Shown: positions 23,937 through 34,700 of the stretch, piece by piece | Position numbering within the stretch: position 1 is the first letter of the stretch | How the letters are laid out: the number at the start of each line of letters is the position of its first letter | Assembly (NCBI GenBank): GCA_030549495.1 | Contig: JAUIRK010000136.1 | Location: forward strand, 1 to 64,000 | DNA from: Nectonema munidae | Taxonomy: Eukaryota > Nematomorpha > Nectonematoida > Nectonematidae | Length of the DNA stretch: 64,000 bases | Direction: 5' to 3' | The notes under the pieces: model-generated | Database searches by the model: none | The model's input: the letters and a program-made list of their open reading frames with translations, nothing else | What the model was told of the DNA's origin: nothing | Translations under genes and position numbers: made by a program

Positions 23937-25890
23937 CATGTCTGGTTTGGTAAAAAAAGGAAAAATGAGGGTTCATCAAAAGATGTTTGTGCCGAAGAGT
24001 CATCGAGTATAGATAACATCTTTCAATTATTTCATGATCAAGATGCTTCAACATTAAAGTCATCAACTAGTGAAAGTGATTCCGACTCAATTTATCGAGG
24101 ACTTTGCCCATCAGAAGAGGATGATGTTTCCCAAGAGTTAGAAAACGACTTCGATCAAAATACCAGAAGTATTGGCACGAGTCTTGAAAGTCAGCGTAGA
24201 CTTATTTTCTATTAATGATTGTTTAGATGAAAATAGATTTGATATAATTCCTGTACAGACAGAAGAAACTTTTAGATCTGTATTGAAAGTTAATTCTTTA
24301 GAAAAAAAAACAAGGGATAAAAGATGAGGAACTTTTATGGTCAAATGTTAAACCAATAAATGTTGGTAGACAAGGAAGCGAAAATATATTCAAAGGAGGT
24401 GTTGGTCTGAAATCAAATGTTTTTGCGAAATCCCCTAAAGAATGCTTGAATTTGTTTTTAAGTGAGTAAATTTTAAATTAAATAATACATAAAACAAATA
24501 TTTATATTAAATATAACAATAAAGAAAAACTTGATGATGTTAGGTATCACATTGAAGAACTGCATGCTTTTATTGGTCTGACTTATTTGAGAGCATTGCT
24601 AAAACAAAATTACTTGAGAGTAAAATTTTCGTGGTCAGATTTGGGTTGTCCTATATTTGCTTCCACTATGAGTATGAAGAGATTTTATTTTTTGAATAAA
24701 CATTTGTGCTTTGATTTAGTTTCGACGAGAGAGGAAAGATGGAAGTTCGATAGATTTGCTGCATTTCGTAATATTTTTGAAATGTTTTGAAAATTGTTGA
24801 AAATGGGTTAATCCAACATCTTTTTTACCAATAGATGAATCTTTGTATCCATCTAGAACTGCTGTAGAATTTCAAGTATATAGCCCACTTAAACCTGCAA
24901 AGTATGGACTGTTATTTAGATCTCTTTGCAGTGTTGAATATGCTTTTACATACCAATCAAGCGTTTATGCTGGTAGACCAATTGAGGCGAAGGCCCATAT
25001 TATCTGAACACAACTGAAGAAACGGTTAAAGAGTTAATAAACAAAGTCAAGAGATCATGCAACATAAAAGGTAGAAATATCACTTCAGATAGATTTTATA
25101 CATCTTTAAAATTAATTGAGTGGTTGTTTAAAGAAAAAATAACAAGTTTAGGAACAATAATGGCTACAAGAATAGGTATTCCCAAAGAACTTATTTCATT
25201 GACCGATAGAGATCATTTTTCTTACAAAATTTTTTGGAAAAAACTATTTTAAGTCGTTAAGTTTACATAGTTATATAGTTAAAAGGAAAACTAGTAATAA
25301 GAACGTTTTAATTGCATCATCAATGCCTTCTATTTTAGGTGTTTCTAAAGATAAAAATAAAAAGCCAGCATTGTATCAACTGTATGACTATACAAAAGGT
25401 GGAGTTGATATATTTGATCAGCGTATTTCTTATATTACTAGTAATTGAAAAACTAAAAAATGGACTATAAAGGCTTGGAGCTTTATACTAGATACAGCAA
25501 GAGTTAATGCTGGAACTGTTTTTTGTTTGAAAAAATCAAAAGATCCTAGAAAAATTGATACGTTCTCTTTTGGTATAGAGCTTGTTAATTCTTTAGTGTT
25601 TCCTTATATAAGATCAAAATCTAGTTGTGTTCTCAGTACCAAAATCAAAAATTGCAATTATTTGCGGTTTGTTAGATAATATAGCTATTTCAAGCAGCGA
25701 TTCATTTTTGAAAAAAACAGGGCCAGTTAGAAGATGTGCTAAATGTTTAAAGTCTATTTCTGGAGACGACTACAAGGAACTTAAAGACAAATTGAAAAAA
25801 AATAAAGCAGCAATGTCAGAAATGCGGAAAGGCATGCTGTAATGAACATTCATATTGTATCTGTACTATATGTTTTCAAAAATTTTAATT
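23937..25890 (+). mobile_element. piggyBac element 2, nearly full-length decayed transposase
   Basis: Begins near ATGTCTGG at 23937. An acidic N-terminus (SEEDDVSQELEND) is followed by the DDE core: SMKRFYFLNKHLCFDL (24670), WKFDRFAAFRNIF, LPIDESLYPSRTAVEF (24830, first catalytic Asp region), PLKPAKYG, SSMPSILGVSKD and YDYTKGGVDIFDQRI (25380..25440, the KGGVD-x-FD motif of piggyBac transposases). The C-terminal cysteine-rich domain is RRCAKC (25732) plus CQKCGKACCNEHSYC (about 25809..25853), ending at a TAA near 25890. At least six stops or frame shifts break it, and a short A/T-rich intron-like gap lies near 24465..24540. TTAA ends were not located. Confidence 0.88.
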
Positions 25891-25899
25891 ATATAACTA

Positions 25900-26930
25900 T
25901 TATATTATTGTTTTATTACTACTAATAAATTTTTACTTTTTTTAAAATTTTCTAACGTGTTTTTTATGTTAAAATAAGCAATTGGGTTTTTACTTTATTT
26001 ATAGCTTTATATCATTGGAACATAAAGTAGGATATCCAAGGTTCATTGATAGACATGTATGCTTCTAGTTTTTTTTGAGATTTTGGATTAATGGTATCTA
26101 GTGTTTATAAAATTTGTTTAAAATCTAGAAGATTGGCTTTTGTTTTGCTCAAATTTAAGATCAGTTCTTGGACAATTGGTCTCTAGTTAATTAATCTGAA
26201 AAAATTCATTTCTTGACGATTCATTGAAAAATTGTCTACAAAAAAAGAACATTTTTAATTTTTAATTTCATATTGATTAAAATTTTATACTAGATTTTGT
26301 TGCATGGTATTTTTTGTTTCTCCTCTGTATAATAGTAATCAAGCCAAAACCACCCCTGTATGTTTCATGACCATTAATTTAAGCTAATTATTATAATATA
26401 TTTGAGTTTACATATCACACTATATAGTTTTACATATTTCATTTGGTCTAGGGGAGAAGCTCTAAATTTGTAAACAGAAGATCGTGGGTTTAAACCTTAT
26501 TTCTATCAAAACTCTATACTTTTCAAATTTGATAAAACGTCATTTATAAACCATAACTCAGAATCTTTGGGGTGCTCAACATACTTTTTAAATATTTTTT
26601 CTAGGGGTGGAATCCGCTATTCAAAAACGACTCAATTTGTTAAAAAATAAATTACAGCTAAATTCAGCGCCTTCTAAAAATATATAAAATATAAACAATC
26701 AAAAAACAAAAAAAAATGTTCAATTTTAAATCTTTTGATTCTTTTCTTATATCAGTTACATACATTATTTCAAGTTTATTATTCAAACTTTTTTTCAAAG
26801 TGTTTTACAGATTTATTATACAAAAAAATATTAATTGTCTTTCCATAAGTCGAAGTATTACTTTTTAAAAACATAATTATTCATTAAGTCTTATTTTATC
26901 TTAAAAATATTTAGTTTTTGATTTTTAAAA
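25900..26930. other. Non-coding stretch with one tRNA-like scrap
   Basis: AT-rich, no ORF over 60 codons. The only structured item is the tRNA-like sequence at 26444..26497. Confidence 0.55.
26444..26497 (+). repeat. tRNA-like scrap, probably a SINE head
   Basis: TTGGTCTAGGGGAGAAGC resembles a tRNA A-box region and GATCGTGGGTTTAAACC a mutated B-box (consensus GGTTCGAATCC), with about 25 bases between as in a tRNA. The acceptor stem cannot be closed, so it is not a working tRNA gene. Confidence 0.4.
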
Positions 26931-27380
26931 AATGATTGATTAATAACAAATTGATTGGATTTCATAAACATAGTTATCTTTAAGACTTATTTTATTCTAA
27001 AATTATTTAATTTTTGTTTTTTTAAATGTTTGATTAATGACAAAATGACTGAGTTTCATAAAAAAAAATAAGGTCATCAATCAATTCAGCGTACTTGAAA
27101 ATGGTAGTTTTGACTTATTTTATTTTAAAAATAATTAACTTTTCATTTTGACAAACTTGTCAAAAATGATTGATTAATGACAAATTGACTGTGTTTCATA
27201 AAAAATTAATGTCATCAATCAATTCAGCGTACTTGAAAATGGTAGTTTTGACTTATTTTATTTTAAAAATAATTAACTTTTAATTTTCGACAAACTTGTC
27301 AAAAATGATTGATTAATGACAAATTGACTGTGTTTCATAAAAAATTAAGGACATCAATCAATTCAGCGTACTTGAAAGTA
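26930..27380. repeat. Degenerate tandem repeat before the MULE
   Basis: TGATTGATTAATGACAAATTG-like blocks start near 26932, 27024, 27166 and 27305. The last two full units are about 139 bp and nearly identical, with GTCATCAATCAATTCAGCG and TACTTGAAAATGGTAG. Each unit contains an internal inverted pair (TGATTGATTAATGAC / GTCATCAATCA). It ends where the transposase frame begins, so it is probably the MULE's tandem subterminal sequence. Confidence 0.75.
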
Positions 27381-27387
27381 ATTCAAG

Positions 27388-28643
27388 AATCCGATGCGAG
27401 TGTTCTCAAAAAGTAGCTTTTGGCTGCAAAGGCGCAATTACAACTGACCTGAATTTGTCCACCATTTTTCGTTCTGTAGAACATAGTCATGAGAGTAGTG
27501 AAAACCGTGTCCACGTAGCAAAAGCAAAAAATTTAATGAAAGAAAATGCTACTGCAAACAGAGGCAATCCATGCCAGATCATGGCTGATGTCGCAGTTAC
27601 TCTCCCGTTGGATGTTCTCGCAGCTCTCGGAAATCCGGGCTCTATAAAACGGTCAATAAGAAATCAAAAACGTGGATCATTGCCGAAAGAACCAGAATCT
27701 CTACAAAGTTTAATACTTTCCAGAGAATGCACGCTTCATGATGGTAAAGAGTTTTTAATACATGACAGCGGTGAAAATGCTCTTGATAGAGTTCTTGTAT
27801 TTGCAACTGAAGAATCTCTACGTCTCCTTGCTAATTCTTTTGAGTGGTTTATGGATGGCACTTTCTCAGTAGCTTCCCTTTGTTAAACTCAAACTTGTGT
27901 TTATTCATTTTTTCCGGTAAGGTCACAAGCAGTTTAAAAAGAGTTGTTTACTGCTATAGTCAGAAAATGCGACAATATGGCTATCAACCATGATCCAAGT
28001 ACATTTGTATATGACTTTGAACAAGCAGCAATAAATGCTGCTAAAAATTGCTTTGGTGAGCTTATTAGTATGCATGGCTACTTTTTTCATTTGACACAGA
28101 ACACATGGAAAAAAATACAAGAACTTGGTATCCAACAACAGTACCGTGTTAACGAAAACACAAGGCTTTTCTGTGCTATGATTAAAAGCCTAGCTTTTCT
28201 TCCACTGGATAAAGTTCCAGACTGCAGAGGGACTGAATTATTTGAGAGGAAACATTCCAGATACGTTGACAGAGTTGTTGGACTATTTCGACAAAACCTA
28301 CATATCTGGAACATATCAAAGCGTTCAGACACCTTCCTCTGGTGGAATTCGTATGCTTTAAACAGGGCCTGTTTTTCCACTAAAGTTATGGAATATTCAT
28401 TTACTTACATTGGAAAACAGATCCAGAACTAATAATTTTTCCAGGGCATGGGACAATAGCTATAAACAAATGCTCAAACATAGCCATCCATCAATCTTCG
28501 TAGCTAAAAAAGATGATGTAATGGTTTCGGCAACAATTTTGCAAGATACGCAGGGTCTACCGCCACAAAAGCGTACCAAAAAGGTAACAAAAGATTTACA
28601 AGCTCAACTACAGAACTCATGCAAAGATTTAGTTGACGGTTGA
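27388..28643 (+). mobile_element. MULE (Mutator-like) transposase, truncated and broken
   Basis: Starts in a FLYWCH-type zinc finger (RCECSQ, GCKGAITT, then VEHSHE: the C-x-C, C, H-x-H pattern). The leader ends LVFATEESLRLLA and is followed by WFMDGTFSVA (27850..27885), the DGTF motif with the first catalytic Asp. After a frame break near 27885..27940 it continues with FVYDFEQAAINAAKNCFGEL (second Asp) and YFFHLTQNTWKKIQELG, the C-x2-H-like GxFFHLxQ block, then a weaker C-terminal part to 28643. At least three frame breaks are present and the FLYWCH start is truncated. Such MULEs are common in arthropod genomes. Confidence 0.87.
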
Positions 28644-28660
28644 AAGACAATTGAACTCTT

Positions 28661-28788
28661 CCCGTTAACGCCCATGTCGACTATAGTCGACTTTACAAAA
28701 TTAAAATCGTCTGTGTTTATCAAAGCTCTTTAATACAAATCTTCTGCTTTACATTAGATATCGTCTGATTATTCTGGTCGTTAACGGG
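28661..28788. mobile_element. Short element with CCCGTTAACG inverted ends
   Basis: 128 bp bounded by CCCGTTAACG and CGTTAACGGG, followed on the right by TTAA (28789..28792); the left flank is not TTAA. Contains a perfect 16-bp palindrome, GTCGACTATAGTCGAC (about 28676..28691). Possible piggyBac-type MITE with one decayed end. Confidence 0.45.
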
Positions 28789-28954
28789 TTAAGGTGTTGC
28801 TAACTGTGTCAGATGGAAGTGATCATTCCAAACAATTATCATTTTACCGCATGCTTATTTTGTCTATTAATACTTTTCAAAATACATTTTTTAATAAAAA
28901 ATTAACTTTTGACTTTTAATTAAATAAGGCTAATTGTTCTATTCGTTGAAAACC

Positions 28955-29010
28955 GTATTTGTTTTTTTCCTACGGGGATTTTTTCCTAACGGGGTTTTTT
29001 CCGCGCCCCT
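28955..29010 (-). repeat. Inverse copy of the GGAAAAAACCCC repeat
   Basis: Read on the - strand: GGCGCGGAAAAAACCCC, then TTAGGAAAAAATCCCC, then GTAGGAAAAAAAC. These are the same words as at 22505..22605, in opposite orientation. Confidence 0.6.
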
Positions 29011-29317
29011 TTTGCTGAGCAATATGATCACATAAACTAAAAAAAAGCGTTATTCATAAAATCTTTCTCGCACATATTTTCTTGAAGATAGGATTCTATT
29101 CTCTTTACATCCCTTGCTTTCTGCTTGTTCCAGTAATATTCGATATTTTGAGTGTGAACTCAATTCTCTTTATTCAACTCTTACAATTCATCACTGTAAA
29201 TAACATCCAGGGAGTTACTCTAGTATTTAATCTTATTACTAGAGTAATTGTTATGAATTTATAGGTTATGTAATAGAACTTGACTAGAAGAAGCAGAATT
29301 TTTTTACAAAAAATTGA

Positions 29318-29685
29318 GGACCGGACTGTCAAAAAAGAATAATTATAACAGAGGACGAGTTGTCCCATTATAAAATCGCTAAAGGCCGAATTGCCCAGCT
29401 GTAAAAACTAAAAGCACTGATGGCACCGTAAAGGAAAGAAACACTCCTCTACGCGCAAGGAAGAAGCAGCTTATACGTGCGCCAGCACGATTGCGAAATA
29501 TTTTCACTTGTTGCAAAATCTACCATATCTTGTGCTTATTTTTGTGCCTATAGTTTCATTGTTGTTGTCTAAATAAAGGCCTTAGGGCTCAAAAAAAAAC
29601 TTTCCCACTAAAAAAACTGTAAAATGTTTAGCGGCTGAATTGTCTCGAGGCCGAGTTGTCCAGACGCTGAATTGTCCTGGACCCT
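29318..29685. mobile_element. MITE with repeated GACAATTCGGCC-type words
   Basis: The ends GGACCGGACTGTC and AATTGTCCTGGACC are inverted copies. Near both ends the word GACAATTCGGCC or its reverse recurs five or six times (CGAGTTGTCC, CCGAATTGCCC, GAATTGTCTC, GAGTTGTCC). About 368 bp with no coding capacity. Scraps of the same family lie at 29985..30050 and 35780..35900, and the termini resemble those of 48563..48866. Confidence 0.6.
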
Positions 29686-29984
29686 AAAGAATAACCACGT
29701 CAACTGTACTGGGGTGGTTAGGTGATTTTTTTTTGGGCTCATAAATAATTTGGTAAAAGATTAACAGAAAGATTTAATTAACATGAACAAATATTTTTTT
29801 GCCCTTCAGAACCATTTTCATCAATTTTCAAGGACAAGCGTTTAACACTGTGAACTTTTGATAATAAAATATAGTCAGTCAATGAGCTGGGGAACATATA
29901 GACCAAAAACCTTGCACGTAACCGTGCAGTCTCTAGTCTCAATTAAAGGCTGTTAATGAAGGAAACAGGTTACTTTATCTTCTA

Positions 29985-30050
29985 GACAATTCAGCATCTA
30001 AATACATTGCTATAAATATTGTCCAGCGGCCAAATTGTCCCTAATCGTTG
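29985..30050. repeat. Scrap of the GACAATTCGGCC MITE family
   Basis: CTAGACAATTCAGC and GTCCAGCGGCCAAATTGTCC occur about 50 bp apart in the same style as 29318..29685. No ends could be defined. Confidence 0.45.
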
Positions 30051-30439
30051 AAGATCCTATTTCCCAGTCAATCAATTGGATCACTCCACTAAATTATACA
30101 CTCAACTCTCGTTAATCCAAACTTCGTGAAGCCGTTTTTTCTTGAATGTTTGTCTTTTTCTTTTCCCCTTTGAATACAGGGAAGAGTAAATGAATAAATT
30201 TTGTAATACAATAATTGAGCAATATTGGTAATATTTTAGCTGAGAGTTTTTTTTTAGGTCGATTATTTTAAAAATGGAAGTATTCATGAAATTAAATCAT
30301 TTTATTTTGCCTCAACATCCGAATAGATTTCTTAGATTTGATTCATCAAAATTATTTAACTAACATTTTTAAAATCTTGAAACCAACCACTCAATAAAAG
30401 ACCTGGTAACGCACATAAATGTGGTAATTTTTTATCACA

Positions 30440-31360
30440 AACTTTCTCTTCCGGTCGCCATTAATTTGCACTTTTAATTGAAAGCGCGAGATATGCATTT
30501 CCTTTGTTTATTGTCTTTATAAGCAGCATCCGCTCCTTCACAACATGCTCGCTCACATCACGTAGAACACATGCAATATTTTTCAGATTCTCGCAAAAAC
30601 AGATGTCATAGCCTACGCTTGCTCTATCCTTGTGTGATGGACGCGGGACCACTCACTCACTCTGCTCTCAACAATTTGCTAATAAGATGTGCTACATTTG
30701 TGTATCTTTGTGAGTGATTTTGACTAAGACTAAGCGCCACTACCACCCTCTTATCCTTTAGATATTCTCTGTATAAACTGCAAACACAATACACCCGAAA
30801 TGTCTTTAACAAACATCGAGTTGTCTTGTTAAAAATCCCGAACATACACACACAGACATGAAAGATAGCGTTTTCGCGCCCCATAATAATGATATCTTTC
30901 AAGGCCTTGTATTACTTTGTGCCGTTCATCATCAATGGGTCTTCGTGATTTAGAGACTCCATAGGAAGAAGTATTTTAAATGAAAAGCATCGTCATCACT
31001 CTTGAAAGAAAGCTTCTTCAATACTCACTAGATGTACACAGATTATTATAACGTCATGATAATTGCATTTCAAGACATTGTATATATGAATGTGTGTTGG
31101 TGATATAGCTTTTAACACCTGGTTGCCTTCACTAATAGGGCACACGCACTCACTCCACAAGAAAAGGAAAGACGGTTGGTGATTGGTTGAACAAGAAGCT
31201 TTATACAACCCCCATTTACAGTGAATATCTTCGCCACTCACTCATATCATCATTAAATTATAAGAGAAAGAGTATGCACATGAAGAACATGCAAACACTT
31301 TTGTCCTTTTCGTGATTCAAGTTATCCCGCAATATTCTTATATTTATTGTCTTCTCCGAA
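30440..31360 (+). promoter_or_regulatory. Cyclin D upstream region
   Basis: About 0.9 kb before the cyclin D start codon that is less AT-rich and more complex than the surroundings and shows no transposon signature. It contains an exact E2F-type site (30871..30880), an inverted CCAAT box (ATTGG, 31182..31186), a TATA-like TTTATACA at 31200..31207, and a possible initiator ACAGTG about 15 bp after it. The CCAAT-TATA spacing is short, so which of these acts is uncertain. No rival ORF of note. Confidence 0.45.
30871..30880 (+). promoter_or_regulatory. Candidate E2F binding site
   Basis: TTTTCGCGCC matches the E2F/DP consensus TTTSSCGC in full. It lies 481 bp before the cyclin D ATG, in DNA where CG-rich words are rare. 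E2F control of cell-cycle genes is well established; its use here is inference. Confidence 0.45.
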
Positions 31361-31780
31361 ATGATTGTAACCAGTGCTGTATCTCTGAATCGCCAATATC
31401 ATCAAAGTCAATACCTTCTTCCATCATCCAATACTTTTGATCATTGCCAAGCTATAGATCCTACTAATCTTTATGATTACCTATCCCTTTACAAGGAGCA
31501 AGTGTTCCCTGACATAAACGAGGCATTCAAAAAAAGTATCATATCCAAGTATTATGCTTCTCAAGAATTCAAAAATGCATCTTCAAAAATATCTCAGAAG
31601 AATAAGAAGAATATCAAAAAAGAGACGCAGAAAGTTGTCCTCTTCAACAAAGAAACGATTAACAATATGATAGGACAGGAAAGCACTTTCTTGCCAAACA
31701 CGACCACTTCTTACTTTGAAAGCGTTCAGGGCGAAATCAAAGCTTCAATGCGCGAAATTTTGCTCAAGTGGATGTATGAG
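31361..31780 (+). CDS. CycD: Cyclin D exon 1
   Basis: Starts at the first ATG of the open frame. The last 50 residues ([14 protein letters not shown], then [21 protein letters not shown]) align with human cyclin D1 NLLNDRVLRAML...[21 protein letters not shown]. The preceding 90 residues are unalignable and rich in Ser, Asn and Lys. Ends ATGTATGAG before donor GTATGG, phase 0. Intron 1 (31781..34634) holds poly-A/T tracts and a possible hAT end near 32300. Confidence 0.9.
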
Positions 31781-34700
31781 GTATGGATTTAGATTATAGA
31801 TTCTTTTTCACTCATTTATAAATCATGTGAAAAAATATCATCGCGAACACAATGTTTCCTAGTTTCATGAACACAATGAAACTACGAAATGGCCAGTTTC
31901 TTTCTTCCGGGGAATATTGAAGTACTTGGGTTCAACTCCTTTTTTAAATTTAAAACACTGTTATTTCGGACTGTATCTAGCCTAGTTAGCTCGAGTAGAG
32001 AAAATGTGACCCAGCAGAGTTTATTTTAGATTTTCCATAACTAAAATAAAAAGGGCATATATTAGTAAATCGATATGTTGAAAAAAGTGCAACACATTCA
32101 AATAGTCATAAATATTTATTAGGAGCTTCCCTTTTAAAGTTCTGTTATGCATGTCCGACAATGGAGATCCTAAAAAGGCGTCGCTAAAGTTCCAAATTCA
32201 ACATGCACAAGAAGAAATTTAAAATGAGAACTATATTTATTCGCTTTGTGAGAAAAAGAGTTTCTTTCGATTTTGAAAACTTTCGTTAGAGTGAACAGGA
32301 TAGTTCACCAGTGCTTCCTAAGTGGGTGGTAGCGTACCGAAGGAGGCCTTTTGAAATTCCTAAGAGGCCCGTAAAAATTTACAAATAAAAAGTATTAGTT
32401 ATTAAAATTTTTCTTGTTCTAAAGAAAGAAAGGCTTTGTATAATTTTTATGATAATTTTATTTTTGATAATTTGTATAAGTAATTATAAATCTTTGATAT
32501 CAAAAAAAGTTAAAATTCTTTCCGAAATGACCCAAATACTTCCATCCTTTTCCACAAATTATATTGTGATGTAAATAAAATTAGCAATGGAAGATAATGT
32601 ATGGATAACACAGGACAACATTTGAATTTTTTTTTTGTGTTTTTGTTTGGGGTTGTTTTTTTTTCTGAATAAAATTTTTTTTTCCCCCTTTTTTTTAAAA
32701 ATTTTTTTTAAAAAAAAAATAATATAATTTTTTTTTTTTTTTATTTTTTTTTTTTTTTTTATTAATGAAAAAAGGGTGGGTCCCTCAAAAAAAAATAATC
32801 TGAGAGTGGTAATATAATAATTTATTTCATTAATTAAAATCAAAACAAAACATTTAAATTTGAAATGTAAACACTAAATTTAAGGCTCACTTAAGATTTA
32901 GATACAAAATATATTTTATAAGTGAGGGCCATTTCCTTGAAATAATGTCGTATAGCGCGCGTTTATTTGAAAAATGTCTTCTGTAGGAGAAACACTTCTT
33001 TACACATTTATTTTTGGAAAAATATTATTATGTGGTTAATCCTACAATTTTCAATCGATAGAAAGTTAATTGGTGCGAAAATTATCTATCATTTCAAACC
33101 AATTTTTCCCTTTAAAGAGCCGAAATAAAGAATTTTAACTATAAATATTTATGCTTCATGATTTATTTGAGGAAGTTGATTATTTTGTTTCGGAGCTTCT
33201 TTAGAATTGGAATAATTATATTATACATTTTCTGTTAAACGCCAAATTTTTTTAATGACATTTATTTAATTTTGTAAACAAATTTTGGTACTTATGGGTT
33301 ATTCCCCCCCCCCCCCCTCCACTCTAAAAAATTAAAAAAATTTTTTTTTCCAACTTAATAATTTTAAAATACTAATTAATTGATCTTTCTTGTGAGTAGA
33401 TCGCCGAGTGTATGCTTATTTTTCGTTGCTCTGTGTTCTGTTTGAATCTTTTTTATCAAACTTATTTCACACTCAGTATTTGAGTTGGGAATATATTTTT
33501 AAAATAGGAAAAATTTTTTTTACAAAAGTTTTAAAATGGTAATTTAGACTTTTTTTTTATCGGGAATCGGGTTGAAGTGTCCAGATCGAGATAGTTGGCA
33601 TGCATGGCCTTGGGAGATTTGAGTACTGTTGATTCCACCAAATGATTAAATGATAAAAAGACTAGCTTATTGTTCAAGCTGTTCTCACTACACATTCAAA
33701 AGCTGTTTTATTTAATTTAATTTTTTTTTAAAAACTACATTTTAAGTAAACATTTAAACAGTCGATGATGCAATCACTTCACTGCATAAAAGGGTTTACA
33801 TAAATGAAATGAAATTTGAAGTAATAAACCATCTAATAGGGAGGGGGGAGGTGGCTTATAAATTCTTCGTGTCATGCAATTGTTTCCTTTGAAAAAAGCT
33901 TTTAATGCCATTTAATTTTTTTATAAGGCATAAATAAGAAAGAGTTTGCCTTCTTAAAATCATCTTTGAATGATACTAGGAAGTCTCCACGTCTGAAACT
34001 TGTACATTTGACAATCTCATAATTGTATACGCGTTTTATATTTCTTGGTGATGATGAGTAACTTCATCGACATCTATTTCTTTGAAGCTTATAAATTATT
34101 CGCCTTTAGAAAATTTTACTTGGGATAATATTAAATCCCAACTGCCTGATTCCTTAATAAACCATCTAATTATTGAGGATCATTTTCTTATTTTGAACTC
34201 CTAGAGTTGCTATTGATGTTGCATGAATAAATGTCAACCTAGGATTCTCCCACAGACAAAATGCTAACAAATTACGAGGTGTGACAAATTGACAAAGAAA
34301 AAATAAAAAAGCCGTTTCACCTTAATTAACTATCTCAACTAACGAACTGTCTGACTAACTAAACACTAACCATTCAACTTAGAAGTTTTTTAACTAATGG
34401 CCGACTATCAAAACAACCAATTGAGTAACTAACTAACTGCCTGACGTACTACTTATTACTAACTTATCTAAATACTAATAAAATTTTTTTTCTGTAAATT
34501 TTTTTATTATATATTGTATCGACATTATATCTGTAGACATTTTGTCTGCTGACTTTTAGTCTGCAGACGTTTAGGCCTGCTCCTTCGGCTCTGATCCAGC
34601 ATATTTCTTGTAGCGATGGAATGAATCTTTTTAGGTTCTTGAGGAGTGTTCTTGCAGAAGAGAAGTCTTTTTGGTGGCGGTGAACTACTTGGATCGCTTT

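Noticed and set aside
26444-26497. Functional tRNA gene on the + strand
   Set aside because: The B-box is mutated and no acceptor stem can be formed.
32559-32843. 94-codon - strand ORF rich in Lys and Phe
   Set aside because: Translation of poly-A/T tracts inside cyclin D intron 1.
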